Shown here one piece after another: positions 45,196-54,285 of a stretch of DNA of 64,000 nucleotides. Under the pieces are notes generated by a model. That model was given only the letters and a program-made list of their open reading frames with translations, did no database searches and was not told the origin of the DNA. The position numbers and the translations under genes were made by a program. The stretch covers positions 151,842 to 215,841 of the forward strand of contig NZ_LAYJ01000133.1 in NCBI RefSeq assembly GCF_000981035.1, written 5' to 3'. The stretch's first letter is position 1. Every line of letters begins with the position of its first letter. This DNA is from Christensenella hongkongensis (GTDB lineage: Bacteria > Bacillota > Clostridia > Christensenellales > Christensenellaceae).

Positions 45196-46269
45196 ATGAA
45201 AATGAAAGTTCAGAATTTTTACGAACCGATGGTGATGAAGCTGGAGGAACATGACGTTCCACAGATCGCGGACAATGAGGTATTGATCAAGGTAAAAGCG
45301 GTAGGTATTTGCGGATCGGATATTTCGTATTATTACGGGCATAGCCCGCTTGATACACCGGATGGAAAAGGGCCGTTGTATTTGGGGCACGAGGCTTCCG
45401 GCGTTGTGGCAAAGGTGGGCGGCATCGCGCAAAAGCTAGGGCTGTTCCGGGAAGGAGACCGCGTCGCGGTGAACCCGGTACAGCAATGTAACGCATGCCC
45501 GGCCTGCATGCGTGGGGAATTCAATATATGCAGCCATTCTGAGGTCATTGGCGTTTCGGCGAACGGTTGTTTTGCGGAATATGTAAAGGTGAAATATACG
45601 CACGTTTATCACATACCGGACGAGGTGAGCTTCGAAGACGCCGCGCTTGCAGAGCCGCTTGCGTGCGCGACGCACAGTATAGAACTGCTCGATATCAGGC
45701 TTGGACAGACGGTTGTGGTATATGGAACGGGCGGAATCGGGCTCATGCAGGCACAGCTCGCAAAGGCGGCAGGCGCCGGTAAAGTGGTCGTTGTCGCAAG
45801 AAAGGATTACGGCCTGAACAAAGCGCTTGAATGCGGAGCGACACACGTTGTCAATAATTCGGACAGCAGCTCCAAATACTATGCCGCAGACGTTGCGGCG
45901 CGAATTATGGAAATCAACGGCGGCGACAAAGCGCCCCGCGCGATTGTTGCGACAAGCAACATGGAGGCCTTACAGGATGCGCTTTGCGTGACAGGCGGAT
46001 GCTCGACGATCGTATTTTTTGGACTCCCGGGACCGGAGGATAAGCTGCAGGTGCCTGTTCTTGAAGCAATCCAGTCGGAACGCACGCTGAAATTTTCATG
46101 GCTTGCGCCTCTTGTGTGGAATGAGGTATTTGAGGTCATCGCTTCGGGACAGGTAAACCTGAAGCCGATCATTACCCAGCGTTTCACGCTTGAAGACGCG
46201 GAAAAGGGAATCGTATTCATGAAAGAATCAACGGAACCAAAGATCAAGGGCGTCGTACTGTTTGACTGA
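45196..46269 (+). CDS. Zinc-dependent medium-chain dehydrogenase (sorbitol/threonine dehydrogenase-like)
   Basis: 357 residues from ATG 45196 after GGAGGAAA; an upstream in-frame start is rejected. Catalytic zinc residues Cys39 (GICGSD) and His65-Glu66 (GHEASG) and the structural zinc set Cys98, Cys101, Cys104, Cys112 are intact. The NAD-binding GTGGIGLMQAQLAKAAG follows. It probably oxidises a polyol or reduces a keto-sugar within the operon. Acidic or basic selection for NADH versus NADPH is unclear. Confidence 0.9.
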   Translation: MKMKVQNFYEPMVMKLEEHDVPQIADNEVLIKVKAVGICGSDISYYYGHSPLDTPDGKGPLYLGHEASGVVAKVGGIAQKLGLFREGDRVAVNPVQQCNACPACMRGEFNICSHSEVIGVSANGCFAEYVKVKYTHVYHIPDEVSFEDAALAEPLACATHSIELLDIRLGQTVVVYGTGGIGLMQAQLAKAAGAGKVVVVARKDYGLNKALECGATHVVNNSDSSSKYYAADVAARIMEINGGDKAPRAIVATSNMEALQDALCVTGGCSTIVFFGLPGPEDKLQVPVLEAIQSERTLKFSWLAPLVWNEVFEVIASGQVNLKPIITQRFTLEDAEKGIVFMKESTEPKIKGVVLFD

Positions 46270-46390
46270 TTAAAAGCCCGTTCCGAAACAAAGGGAAAGT
46301 CATCAATCAAACCGGAAAAATATATGATCCAATAAAAAACTACCTATTATGTTATAGGACGCGGCAGCGCTCATCAAAAAAGGAGAAAAA

Positions 46391-47644
46391 ATGATGAATG
46401 AGGAACTGTTATTTACCCCTGTAAAAATCGGAAACAAGACTGCGCCCAACCGGATTGCCATCAATGCGATGGAATGCTGCGACGCGGACGAAAACGGAAA
46501 TCCATCGGCAAGAACGTATGAACGCTATGAAAAGCTGTTCGACGGGGGCTCCGGGTTTATAGACCTTGAAGCGATTACCGCGCAATACGATAACATTTCG
46601 AGAAAAAACCAGTTGAGTATTTTGCCGCATAACCAAAAGGCGCTTACAGAGTTTGTCAGGCATATGAAGGAAATCAACAAGGATACGGTCTTTGTGTTCC
46701 AGCTTACCCATTCGGGCGAGATCAGCCATCCAACCCTGTCAAAAAGGATTCGCGTTACAAAAGAACCGCTTTATGGATATGAGGACGCGCGCCTGATTGG
46801 CGAGGATGAAGTGGAACGGATCATGGACGAGCTTGTGCTTGCGGCAAAAATTGCCCATGACGCGGGCGCGGACGGGATTGACATGAAATTCTGTCACGGA
46901 TATCTGGGTTCGCAGATTTTAAGGCCGTTTAATAAACATAACTGGAAGTATGGCGGAGCATGGGAAAACCGCAGACAATACGCGTTTGACCTTACCGAGC
47001 GCGTCATAAAGGAAATCAACGATCCGAATTTTATCGTAGGCTCAAAGGTTTCTATTTATGAGGGCTTTCCGGGAGGACAGGGCACTGCGGGACCGGATAC
47101 GGCGCTCATGGACCTTACGGAATCGATTGACCTTTTAAAAGGACTCGAGGAGCGCGGGGCGAGTTATGTTATCCAGTCGGCGGGATCGCCCTCCCATACG
47201 CTTGCGCTTTCGCAGCCGGACAAGAAGCTGCCGGATTATGGCTACCTGCACCAATATTTCCAGAAGGTATGCCGCGATAACCTGAAACCTGAGACAGTGG
47301 TCATCGGTTCTGCGTACAGTATTTTCAGGAATGGAAAAGGGACGAATTTCCAGGCGGTTGCGCCGGAAAAGAACAGCGTGCGGTATTGGGGAAACAAGAA
47401 CATTGAGCAGGGCGTTGTGGACATGATATGCCTTGGACGGCAATCGTTTGCAGATCCGTATGTGGCAAAGAAAATGGCGGAAGGCCGTGAAGACGAGATC
47501 AAATGGTGTACGGCCTGCGATAATTGTATCGAGTTTTTGATTCGTCAGGAAAACGTGGGATGCTCTACTTATAATCCACCATATACAAAGCGCATGGCGG
47601 AGATTCGCGCGGAAAAAGGTCTACTGAAAGAAAAGCATACCTGA
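46391..47644 (+). CDS. Old-Yellow-Enzyme-type FMN oxidoreductase with Fe-S cysteine cluster
   Basis: 417 residues, with in-frame ATGs at 46391 and 46394 and an AAGGAG ribosome site. It is a TIM barrel with FQLTHSGEIS, AAKIAHDAGADGIDMKFCHGYLGSQ and VDMICLGRQSFADP (FMN phosphate region). The C-terminus carries CTACDNC then C after 11 residues, the [4Fe-4S] ligand set of 2,4-dienoyl-CoA reductase and trimethylamine dehydrogenase. It lacks their FAD/NAD(P)-binding domain, so electrons must come from a partner. Such an enzyme is unusual in a sugar locus. Confidence 0.85.
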   Translation: MMNEELLFTPVKIGNKTAPNRIAINAMECCDADENGNPSARTYERYEKLFDGGSGFIDLEAITAQYDNISRKNQLSILPHNQKALTEFVRHMKEINKDTVFVFQLTHSGEISHPTLSKRIRVTKEPLYGYEDARLIGEDEVERIMDELVLAAKIAHDAGADGIDMKFCHGYLGSQILRPFNKHNWKYGGAWENRRQYAFDLTERVIKEINDPNFIVGSKVSIYEGFPGGQGTAGPDTALMDLTESIDLLKGLEERGASYVIQSAGSPSHTLALSQPDKKLPDYGYLHQYFQKVCRDNLKPETVVIGSAYSIFRNGKGTNFQAVAPEKNSVRYWGNKNIEQGVVDMICLGRQSFADPYVAKKMAEGREDEIKWCTACDNCIEFLIRQENVGCSTYNPPYTKRMAEIRAEKGLLKEKHT

Positions 47645-47664
47645 TGCACCAATCATAATCCAAT

Positions 47665-47700
47665 GCGCAAAAGAGAACCGCCAGCGGCTCTCTTTTGCGC
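47665..47700 (+). terminator. Long hairpin between flavoprotein and kinase genes
   Basis: GCGCAAAAGAGAACCGC (47665-47681) pairs with GCGGCTCTCTTTTGCGC (47684-47700) except for one mismatch, closed by CA. The T-tract is inside the right arm. It may act as partial terminator or processing site. Confidence 0.55.
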
Positions 47701-47725
47701 ATTATTGCGAGCGGGAGGACAGAAA

Positions 47726-49219
47726 ATGAATGTTTGTGGGCTGGACGTTGGTACGAGCGGCGTGAAGGCTGTCGTTTTTGACGAGAAGGGAGCCGGCATA
47801 GCGAATGCGTACCGCGCTTATGAAACGCAGATTGATCCGGACGGAAAAAGAGGGCTTGATGCACGCCGTTTGTGGGAAAAGACAAAAGAAGCGCTTGCCT
47901 GCGTATGCGCGCAGACAAACGGTGACATTGCGGCGATTGCAGTAGCATCTTTTGGAGAAGCGTTTGTGCTTCTTGACGAGCACGACGGGGTATTGCACGA
48001 CATTATGATTTACACCGACCGCAGGGGAGAAAAGGAATTTCTGCGTGAAGCGGAAAAAACGTCGCAGGAAGAAGTCGCCTGTGTTTGCGGGTTGCCGTTT
48101 TCCCCCACATACAGCGTATCCAAGCTGCTTTATTTAAAGGAGTGCAGGCCGAAGCTTTATAACAGGGCGAAGAAGGTGCTGTTTATTGAGGATTATGTGG
48201 GGTATCTGCTGAGCGGGGAACGGGCGGTCGATTATTCGGTTGCTTCGCGCTCCATGCTCCTGGATGCAAAAAATTGTTGCTGGAGCAGCATCATGATGAA
48301 TCAATTTGGGATAGAAAAGGCGTTGTTTTCCCAAACGGTAGCTGCGGGTACGGTCATCGGGACGATAAAAAAAGAAATTGCGCAAGAGCTTGGTGCGTCG
48401 GCGTCTATGAAGATTGTCGCAGGAATACACGATCAGCCCGCGTCCGCCATTGGAGCGGGACTAAGGGAAGGAAGCGTCGCGTGTTCGATGGGGACTTCAG
48501 AATGTATGACGCCTGTATTCAGCGGTATGTTTCCGGTGAAGGTGACCGCACGGCAGGGATTGTGTTCGGAGCCGGTGTGGGAGAAAGAAAAATACTGCAC
48601 GCTTGCTTATAACCCGTCAAGCGGTCTTCTGATCGAATGGTTTTTTAAAACATTTGCCGCCGCGGAGACGCAGCAACACGGCGCGCCGTATGCGCTGTTT
48701 GAAGAACATTTTCCACCGCAGCCTACAAAAATCATGATACAGCCGTATCTGGCGGGGAGCGGAACGCCGTATCTGGATTATCTTGCGAGGCTTGGAATAG
48801 CGGGGATAGGGCTGGAAACCACGCGTTTTGATTTATACCGTGCGATGCTCGAAGGTTTGGCGCTGGATCAGTGCCTGAATCTTGAAACAATCACCAGACA
48901 GGGCGTTGCGGCGCAAAGCCTGATGTGCGTGGGCGGCGGCAGCAGGAGCAGGCCATGGCTCCAGGTGAAGGCGGATGTGATGCAAATACCTGTTTCAACA
49001 CTCGATTGCGGCGAGGCGGGCGCGCTTGGATGCGCGGCCTTATGTGCGGTTGCCACAGGCGTATACGCAAGTGTGGAGGAAGCAGCTCAAAATATGTCGC
49101 GTGTGAAAGAAGTGCTTGAACCAAATAAAGGAAACCGGGAATTTTATCGCGAGAAATTTGAACAATACCGCTTACTGCACACCCATCTCAGGGAAGAATC
49201 AGAATACGCGTGCCGGTAA
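47726..49219 (+). CDS. FGGY-family carbohydrate kinase
   Basis: 497 residues from ATG 47726 after GGGAGGA. The phosphate-1 motif is GLDVGTSGVKAVVFD, with the catalytic-base region IHDQPASAIGAG, an adenosine motif CVGGGSRSRPWLQVKADV and the GEAGALGCAAL FGGY signature region. It differs from the second kinase at 50283 and lacks the GQMHG motif of xylulokinases. Its sugar substrate is unknown; candidates are xylulose, ribulose, fuculose or a rare ketose. Confidence 0.88.
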   Translation: MNVCGLDVGTSGVKAVVFDEKGAGIANAYRAYETQIDPDGKRGLDARRLWEKTKEALACVCAQTNGDIAAIAVASFGEAFVLLDEHDGVLHDIMIYTDRRGEKEFLREAEKTSQEEVACVCGLPFSPTYSVSKLLYLKECRPKLYNRAKKVLFIEDYVGYLLSGERAVDYSVASRSMLLDAKNCCWSSIMMNQFGIEKALFSQTVAAGTVIGTIKKEIAQELGASASMKIVAGIHDQPASAIGAGLREGSVACSMGTSECMTPVFSGMFPVKVTARQGLCSEPVWEKEKYCTLAYNPSSGLLIEWFFKTFAAAETQQHGAPYALFEEHFPPQPTKIMIQPYLAGSGTPYLDYLARLGIAGIGLETTRFDLYRAMLEGLALDQCLNLETITRQGVAAQSLMCVGGGSRSRPWLQVKADVMQIPVSTLDCGEAGALGCAALCAVATGVYASVEEAAQNMSRVKEVLEPNKGNREFYREKFEQYRLLHTHLREESEYACR

Positions 49220-49303
49220 GAAGAGATCCAGATTACGGCATTCAAGGGCAGGTTTACGGAGCATTTTCTCATGGATATGGAAAGGCGTGTTTGGGAGAAG
49301 GTC

Positions 49304-50224
49304 ATGGAATACGAATTTATCAAACATATTGCGGGAACGGGCCTCAAAACATTTGTGGTGGCGATCAACTGGCGTGAATTGCATTTTCACAATGATATGG
49401 AATTGCTGCTGGTGCTTGACGGAAGCGTCAGCATGGATGATGGAAAACAAAGGTACACCCTGAAAAAGAATGATATTTTCCTGAGCAACAAAAATGCAAT
49501 CCACAGCCTGAGGCGTACGCATGAGGATAATTTATTGATGGTGATCCAGTTTGATCCAAACCTTTGCAAGGAATATTATCCAAAAATACCACGGGTGCGG
49601 TTTTCCCAAAACCATATCAAAAAGGATTCCGACGGGCAGTACTGGGAAATGCTGTATCGTTGCATGCGCGAAATCGTTTCCTGCTATTCCCAAAAACACG
49701 ACGGTTTTGCAATCGAAATGATGTCCATCCTCAATCACATGTTGTTCTGTATGCTGCAAAACGACCAATATACGATTCTGGACGAAAAAACAGCTGCTGC
49801 TGAAAACCGCAACATGGAAAGGCTGCGGCGCGTGATCGAATTTGTAAGGGAAAATTATATGTATCCCATCACGCTAAAGGAAATTGCAGAAAAGGAAAAG
49901 CTGGATATGTGCTATCTTTCGCATTTTATCAAAGCGCACCTTGGGATATCCTTCCAGAATTACCTGAACCGGATGCGTGTAGAAAAAGCGGAATACCTCT
50001 TGCTGCATACCGATCTCAGCCATATTGATATTTGCATGGAATGCGGTTTTTCCGACTACAAATATCTCAATAAGACGTTTGAGAAGGGGTTTGGTTGCTC
50101 TCCTGCCGATTACAGGGAGAAATACCGGACATGCTCTATGCGGGTAGACGAGCAAAATGAACAGCATATTGTTATGGAGGTTAGCCGCGCCTTCCGTTTT
50201 TTTGGCGGGCACAGCATATGCTGA
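49304..50224 (+). CDS. AraC-family regulator with cupin N-terminus
   Basis: 306 residues from ATG 49304 after GGGAGAAGG; the frame is open upstream. N-terminal cupin-like ligand-binding region (about 20-90; ELHFHNDMELLLVLDGSVSM, then FLSNKNAIHSL). C-terminal HTH pair with LKEIAEKEKLDMCYLSHFIKA and CMECGFSDYKYLNKTFEKGFGCSPADYR. It is an activator-type sugar regulator. Together with LacI (41921) the locus has dual control. It sits between two FGGY kinases, so it probably governs the second half of the operon. Confidence 0.92.
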   Translation: MEYEFIKHIAGTGLKTFVVAINWRELHFHNDMELLLVLDGSVSMDDGKQRYTLKKNDIFLSNKNAIHSLRRTHEDNLLMVIQFDPNLCKEYYPKIPRVRFSQNHIKKDSDGQYWEMLYRCMREIVSCYSQKHDGFAIEMMSILNHMLFCMLQNDQYTILDEKTAAAENRNMERLRRVIEFVRENYMYPITLKEIAEKEKLDMCYLSHFIKAHLGISFQNYLNRMRVEKAEYLLLHTDLSHIDICMECGFSDYKYLNKTFEKGFGCSPADYREKYRTCSMRVDEQNEQHIVMEVSRAFRFFGGHSIC

Positions 50225-50282
50225 TTATGATATGAAATGATTCGGAAGATGGCGCAGGAAAACCGGCGCCGGGGAGGTACTA

Positions 50283-51821
50283 ATGAGTTACTTGATTGGA
50301 ATAGACGTAGGGACGTCCGGGACAAAAACGGTCCTGTTTGACGAAACGGGCGAAGCAAGGGCAAGCGCAACGATGGAATACCCGCTCTACCAGCCCAAAA
50401 ACGGCTGGGCAGAGCAGGATCCGCACGACTGGTGGAACGCCGTGTGTAAAACCGTCCCGGACGTGATCAGAAAATCCGGCGTGCAGGCGGCTGAAATAAA
50501 GGGAGTCGGGCTTTCCGGACAGATGCACGGGCTCGTTATGCTTACAAAGGATGGCGAAGTAATTCGCAATTCCATCATCTGGTGCGACGGCAGGACGGGC
50601 GACGAATGCGCCTATATCACAAAAACGATAGGCAAGGAACGGCTGGTAGAGCTATCGGCCAATCCCGCCCTTACGGGTTTTACGGCAGGAAAGATTTTAT
50701 GGGTACGCAACAACGAGCCGCAAAACTATGAACGCTGCGCGCATATCCTTTTGCCAAAGGATTACATCCGTTATATGCTGACGGGTGAGTTTGCAACGGA
50801 GGTAAGCGACGCGTCCGGGATGAACCTGATGGATATCCCGGCGCGCACGTGGTCGGATGAGATTTTAAACAAGCTGGAAATTGACCAATCGATGCTGGGC
50901 AGGCTGTATGAGTCCTGTGAAGTCACAGGGGCTATCACCGGAGAGGCGGCGAAACTGACCGGATTACAACCCGGCACGCCTGTTGTGGGCGGCGCAGGAG
51001 ATAATGCGGCGGCGGCCGTCGGCACGGGCGTTGTAAAGCAGGGAAAGGCGTTTATAACGATCGGCACCTCCGGCGTAATATTCGCACATTCTGAGCGCGT
51101 GGCAATCGATCCTGAGGGACGGGTGCATACCTTTTGCGCTGCGGTGCCGGGCGCGTGGACAGTAATGAGCTGTACGCTCGCAGCAGGCCTCTCCTTAAAA
51201 TGGTACCGCGACCATTTCTGTAAAGCGGAAATGGAGGCGGCGGAAGGCATGGGCGTGGATTCGTATCTGCTGCTCAATGAACAGATTGCCAGAGTGCCGA
51301 TTGGAGCAGATAAATTAATTTTTGCGCCCTACCTGATGGGGGAACGGTCGCCGATCCTGGATGAAAATGCACGGGGTGTATTTTTGGGGCTGTCTGCCCG
51401 GCATACGAAATATAATTTGCTGCGCGCTGTGATGGAAGGCGTTACATTTTCGCAGAAGGAATGTTATAACATTTTATGCGGGATGGGCGTTCCGTTTTCA
51501 GAAATGCTGGCAACCGGCGGCGGGGGAAAAAGCCCGTTGTGGAGGCAGATGATCGCGGATGTTTGCGGCTGTAATGTAACGACGCTCAAAACGCAGGAAG
51601 GCCCCGCGCTGGGCGCTGCGATTCTTGCGGGAGTGGGAGCGGGCGTTTATGGGAGCGTGCAGCAGGGCTGCGAAGCGGTTATCCGTACTGGCACAGTGCA
51701 AAAGCCGGTTACGGAAAACAGTGCTGAATATGAAAAATATTACCGCATATACAGGGAAATATATCCAGGCCTGAAAGAGCAGTTCAGGGCGCTGGCAGAC
51801 ATGGAAGGAACAGGGGATTGA
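50283..51821 (+). CDS. xylB: Xylulokinase
   Basis: 512 residues, FGGY family. GIDVGTSGTKTVLFD (ATP phosphate loop), LSGQMHGLVML (GQMHG, xylulokinase hallmark), catalytic-base region GGAGDNAAAAVGTG, APYLMGERSPILDENARGVFLGLS and ATGGGGKSPLWRQMIADVCG. Converts D-xylulose (or a closely related ketose) to the 5-phosphate for the pentose phosphate pathway. It is directly followed by a fucose-isomerase-like gene and preceded by an AraC gene. GGGGAGG precedes the ATG. Confidence 0.9.
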   Translation: MSYLIGIDVGTSGTKTVLFDETGEARASATMEYPLYQPKNGWAEQDPHDWWNAVCKTVPDVIRKSGVQAAEIKGVGLSGQMHGLVMLTKDGEVIRNSIIWCDGRTGDECAYITKTIGKERLVELSANPALTGFTAGKILWVRNNEPQNYERCAHILLPKDYIRYMLTGEFATEVSDASGMNLMDIPARTWSDEILNKLEIDQSMLGRLYESCEVTGAITGEAAKLTGLQPGTPVVGGAGDNAAAAVGTGVVKQGKAFITIGTSGVIFAHSERVAIDPEGRVHTFCAAVPGAWTVMSCTLAAGLSLKWYRDHFCKAEMEAAEGMGVDSYLLLNEQIARVPIGADKLIFAPYLMGERSPILDENARGVFLGLSARHTKYNLLRAVMEGVTFSQKECYNILCGMGVPFSEMLATGGGGKSPLWRQMIADVCGCNVTTLKTQEGPALGAAILAGVGAGVYGSVQQGCEAVIRTGTVQKPVTENSAEYEKYYRIYREIYPGLKEQFRALADMEGTGD

Positions 51822-51864
51822 CTTTAAATCATTAAAATTGACAATAGGCAAGGAGGGTAATGAA

Positions 51865-53346
51865 ATGATGAAAAATATGCCGGAGGTAAAACTCGGCGTG
51901 ATTGCGGTAAGCAGGGATTGCTTTGTCATATCGCTGTCCGAAAGGAGAAGAAGCGCCGTGGTGGAGGCGTGCAGGAAAGAGCAGGGCATTGATGTTTTTG
52001 AAGCGAAGACAACGGTGGAAAATGAAACCGATATGCTCAAAGCCGTCGATGAGGTAAAGGCTGCGGGCTGTAACGCGCTCATGGTGTTCCTTGGGAATTT
52101 CGGGCCGGAAACGCCGGAAACATTGATCGCAAAGAATTTTAAAGGGCCTGTGATGTATGCGGCTGCAGCGGAAGAAGGGGACTTAATCCAGGGCAGGGGA
52201 GACGCATACTGCGGGATGCTGAACTGCTCTTATAACCTGGGCCTTCGCAACCTGAGGGCAGTGATCCCGGAATACCCTGTGGGTACGGCGGCAGATGTCG
52301 CGCGTATGGTCGCGGATTTTATACCAACCGCAAGGGCGATTATTGGGATTTCTTCCCTTAAAATCATAACCTTTGGGCCGAGGCCGCAGGACTTTTTTTC
52401 GTGCAACGCGCCCATCAAAGGGTTATACGATATGGGGATAGAAATCGAAGAGAACTCAGAGCTGGATTTGCTTGTTTCCTACCGCAAGCACGAGGGCGAC
52501 GACCGGATCAACGGCATCGTTGAGGACATGGCGCGGGAACTGGGAGCCGATGGCAACCATTACCCGGATTTATTGCCGCGCATGGCACAGTTTGAGCTGA
52601 CGCTTCTGGACTGGATGAACGACCATAAAGGCGCCTGCGAATATGTGGCCTTTGCAAACAAATGCTGGCCAGCGTTCCCGACGGAATTTGGCTTCGAGCC
52701 ATGCTATGTCAACAGCAGGCTGGCGTCAAGGGGGATTCCTGTGGCGTGTGAGGTGGATATTTATGGCGCGCTTTCCGAATACATCGGCGCGTGCGTTACG
52801 CAGGATGCGGTTACGCTTCTGGATATCAACAATTCTGTGCCGGAAGACCTTTTTGAACAGGATATCAAAGGAAAGTATGATTATACCATAAGGGATACCT
52901 TTATGGGCTTCCATTGCGGGAATACGCCTTTCTGCAAGCTTTCGGAAGGAGCGGTGAAATACCAGCTGATCCAGAACAGGCTGCTCGAGGACGGCGGCGA
53001 GCCGGATGTAACGCGGGGAACGCTTGAAGGGGACATTGCCCCCGGCGAAATCACATTTTTCCGTATCCATTCCAATGCGGACACCAGGATGCAGGCATAT
53101 ATCGCGCAGGGAGAGGTCCTGCCGGTGGCGACGCGTTCCTTTGGAGGAATTGGTATATTTGCAATTCCGCAGATGGGGCGTTTTTACAGGCACGTACTGA
53201 TCGAAAAACACTATCCGCACCATGGCGCGGTTGCGTTTGGGCATGTGGGTAAAACATTGTACACGGTCATGAATTACCTCGGCGTGGAGGATATTGCGTT
53301 TAACCATCCTGCCGGAATGCTTTATAAAACGGAAAACCCATTCTGA
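51865..53346 (+). CDS. L-fucose/L-arabinose-isomerase-family sugar isomerase
   Basis: 493 residues from ATG 51865 after AGGAGGG; in-frame ATG 51868 follows. Matches the fucose isomerase fold: an N-terminal Rossmann-like domain (VIAVSRDCFVISLSERRR) and a C-terminal domain with CEVDIYGALSEYIGACV (Glu and Asp metal ligands), TFMGFHCGNTPFCKLS (His), and late FYRHVLIEKHYPHHGAVAFGHVGKTLY (key His pair). The aldose may be L-fucose, D-arabinose, L-arabinose or a rarer sugar. The product ketose would be phosphorylated by the adjacent XylB. A terminator follows. Confidence 0.82.
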   Translation: MMKNMPEVKLGVIAVSRDCFVISLSERRRSAVVEACRKEQGIDVFEAKTTVENETDMLKAVDEVKAAGCNALMVFLGNFGPETPETLIAKNFKGPVMYAAAAEEGDLIQGRGDAYCGMLNCSYNLGLRNLRAVIPEYPVGTAADVARMVADFIPTARAIIGISSLKIITFGPRPQDFFSCNAPIKGLYDMGIEIEENSELDLLVSYRKHEGDDRINGIVEDMARELGADGNHYPDLLPRMAQFELTLLDWMNDHKGACEYVAFANKCWPAFPTEFGFEPCYVNSRLASRGIPVACEVDIYGALSEYIGACVTQDAVTLLDINNSVPEDLFEQDIKGKYDYTIRDTFMGFHCGNTPFCKLSEGAVKYQLIQNRLLEDGGEPDVTRGTLEGDIAPGEITFFRIHSNADTRMQAYIAQGEVLPVATRSFGGIGIFAIPQMGRFYRHVLIEKHYPHHGAVAFGHVGKTLYTVMNYLGVEDIAFNHPAGMLYKTENPF

Positions 53347-53402
53347 GAGTTTGCCGGAAACATGGCGGGGACACAAAAAGAAACAGGCGCACAATATACA
53401 AG

Positions 53403-53432
53403 ACGCAGCGTGAAAAATCCGCTGCGTTTTTT
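53403..53432 (+). terminator. Intrinsic terminator of the sugar operon
   Basis: ACGCAGCG (53403-53410) and CGCTGCGT (53420-53427) with five or more T residues. It closes the + strand locus that begins at about 34.6 kb. Confidence 0.9.
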
Positions 53433-53535
53433 ATGGGGCAAAATTTTGTTTGTGGCAAACAAGCAGATAGGTGTTTTAATTTCATGAATAATAGTGATAT
53501 AATAGGTAAATCACAGGCGCATGGGAGGAATGGCG

Positions 53536-54285
53536 TTGCAAAAGCTCAAGCTCTATGGATTCAACAACCTGACAAAAACGTTGAGTTTTAATTTATACGA
53601 TATCTGTTATGCAAACACAGTAAAGGACAGGCAAAGCTACATAGAATATATCGACGAATACTATAATGCGCAGCGGCTGACTGCGATTTTAAAAGACGTC
53701 GCAAAGCGGATTGGCGCGCATGTGCTGAACATTGCCCAGCAGGATTATGAGCCGCAGGGGGCGTCGGTCACGATGCTCATTGCGGAGGAAGAAATTCCCG
53801 CGAGCCTCGTTGGGCATCTCGATAAAAGCCATCTAACCGTGCATACCTATCCGGAAAGCCATCCGCACAACGGCGTGTGCACTTTCCGTGCGGATATCGA
53901 CGTTTCTACCTGCGGGGAGATATCGCCGCTCAACACGCTGGAAAAGCTGATCAAGAGCTTTGATTCTGATATCATAACAATGGATTACCGTGTGCGCGGC
54001 TTTACGCGCAGCGAAAGCGGCGGGAAGATTTTTATGGACCACGATATTATGTCCATCCAGGATTTTATCCCGCATGATATTTTGAAAAAATACGATACCT
54101 ACGATGTGAATTTATATGAGGAACGTATTTTCCACACGAGTATGATGCTCAGGGAATATGATCTGGATAATTACCTGTTCAATCTGGATGCGGTTGATTT
54201 AAAGGAGAAGACGCGCAGCAGGATCGAGCGGAACCTGGAGCGCGAAATGCAGGAGATTTTTTATGGCAAAAATTTCGAAGGATAA
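53536..54285 (+). CDS. speD: S-adenosylmethionine decarboxylase proenzyme
   Basis: 249 residues from TTG 53536, with GGGAGGA 6 nt upstream. This start aligns the protein with E. coli SpeD from its first residue ([17 protein letters not shown] against KKLKLHGFNNLTKSLSF). It is the large class 1A form. Self-cleavage at Lys97-Ser98 ([17 protein letters not shown]) creates the pyruvoyl group. [16 protein letters not shown] is conserved. Makes decarboxylated SAM for spermidine. Overlaps speE by 23 nt. Confidence 0.96.
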   Translation: MQKLKLYGFNNLTKTLSFNLYDICYANTVKDRQSYIEYIDEYYNAQRLTAILKDVAKRIGAHVLNIAQQDYEPQGASVTMLIAEEEIPASLVGHLDKSHLTVHTYPESHPHNGVCTFRADIDVSTCGEISPLNTLEKLIKSFDSDIITMDYRVRGFTRSESGGKIFMDHDIMSIQDFIPHDILKKYDTYDVNLYEERIFHTSMMLREYDLDNYLFNLDAVDLKEKTRSRIERNLEREMQEIFYGKNFEG

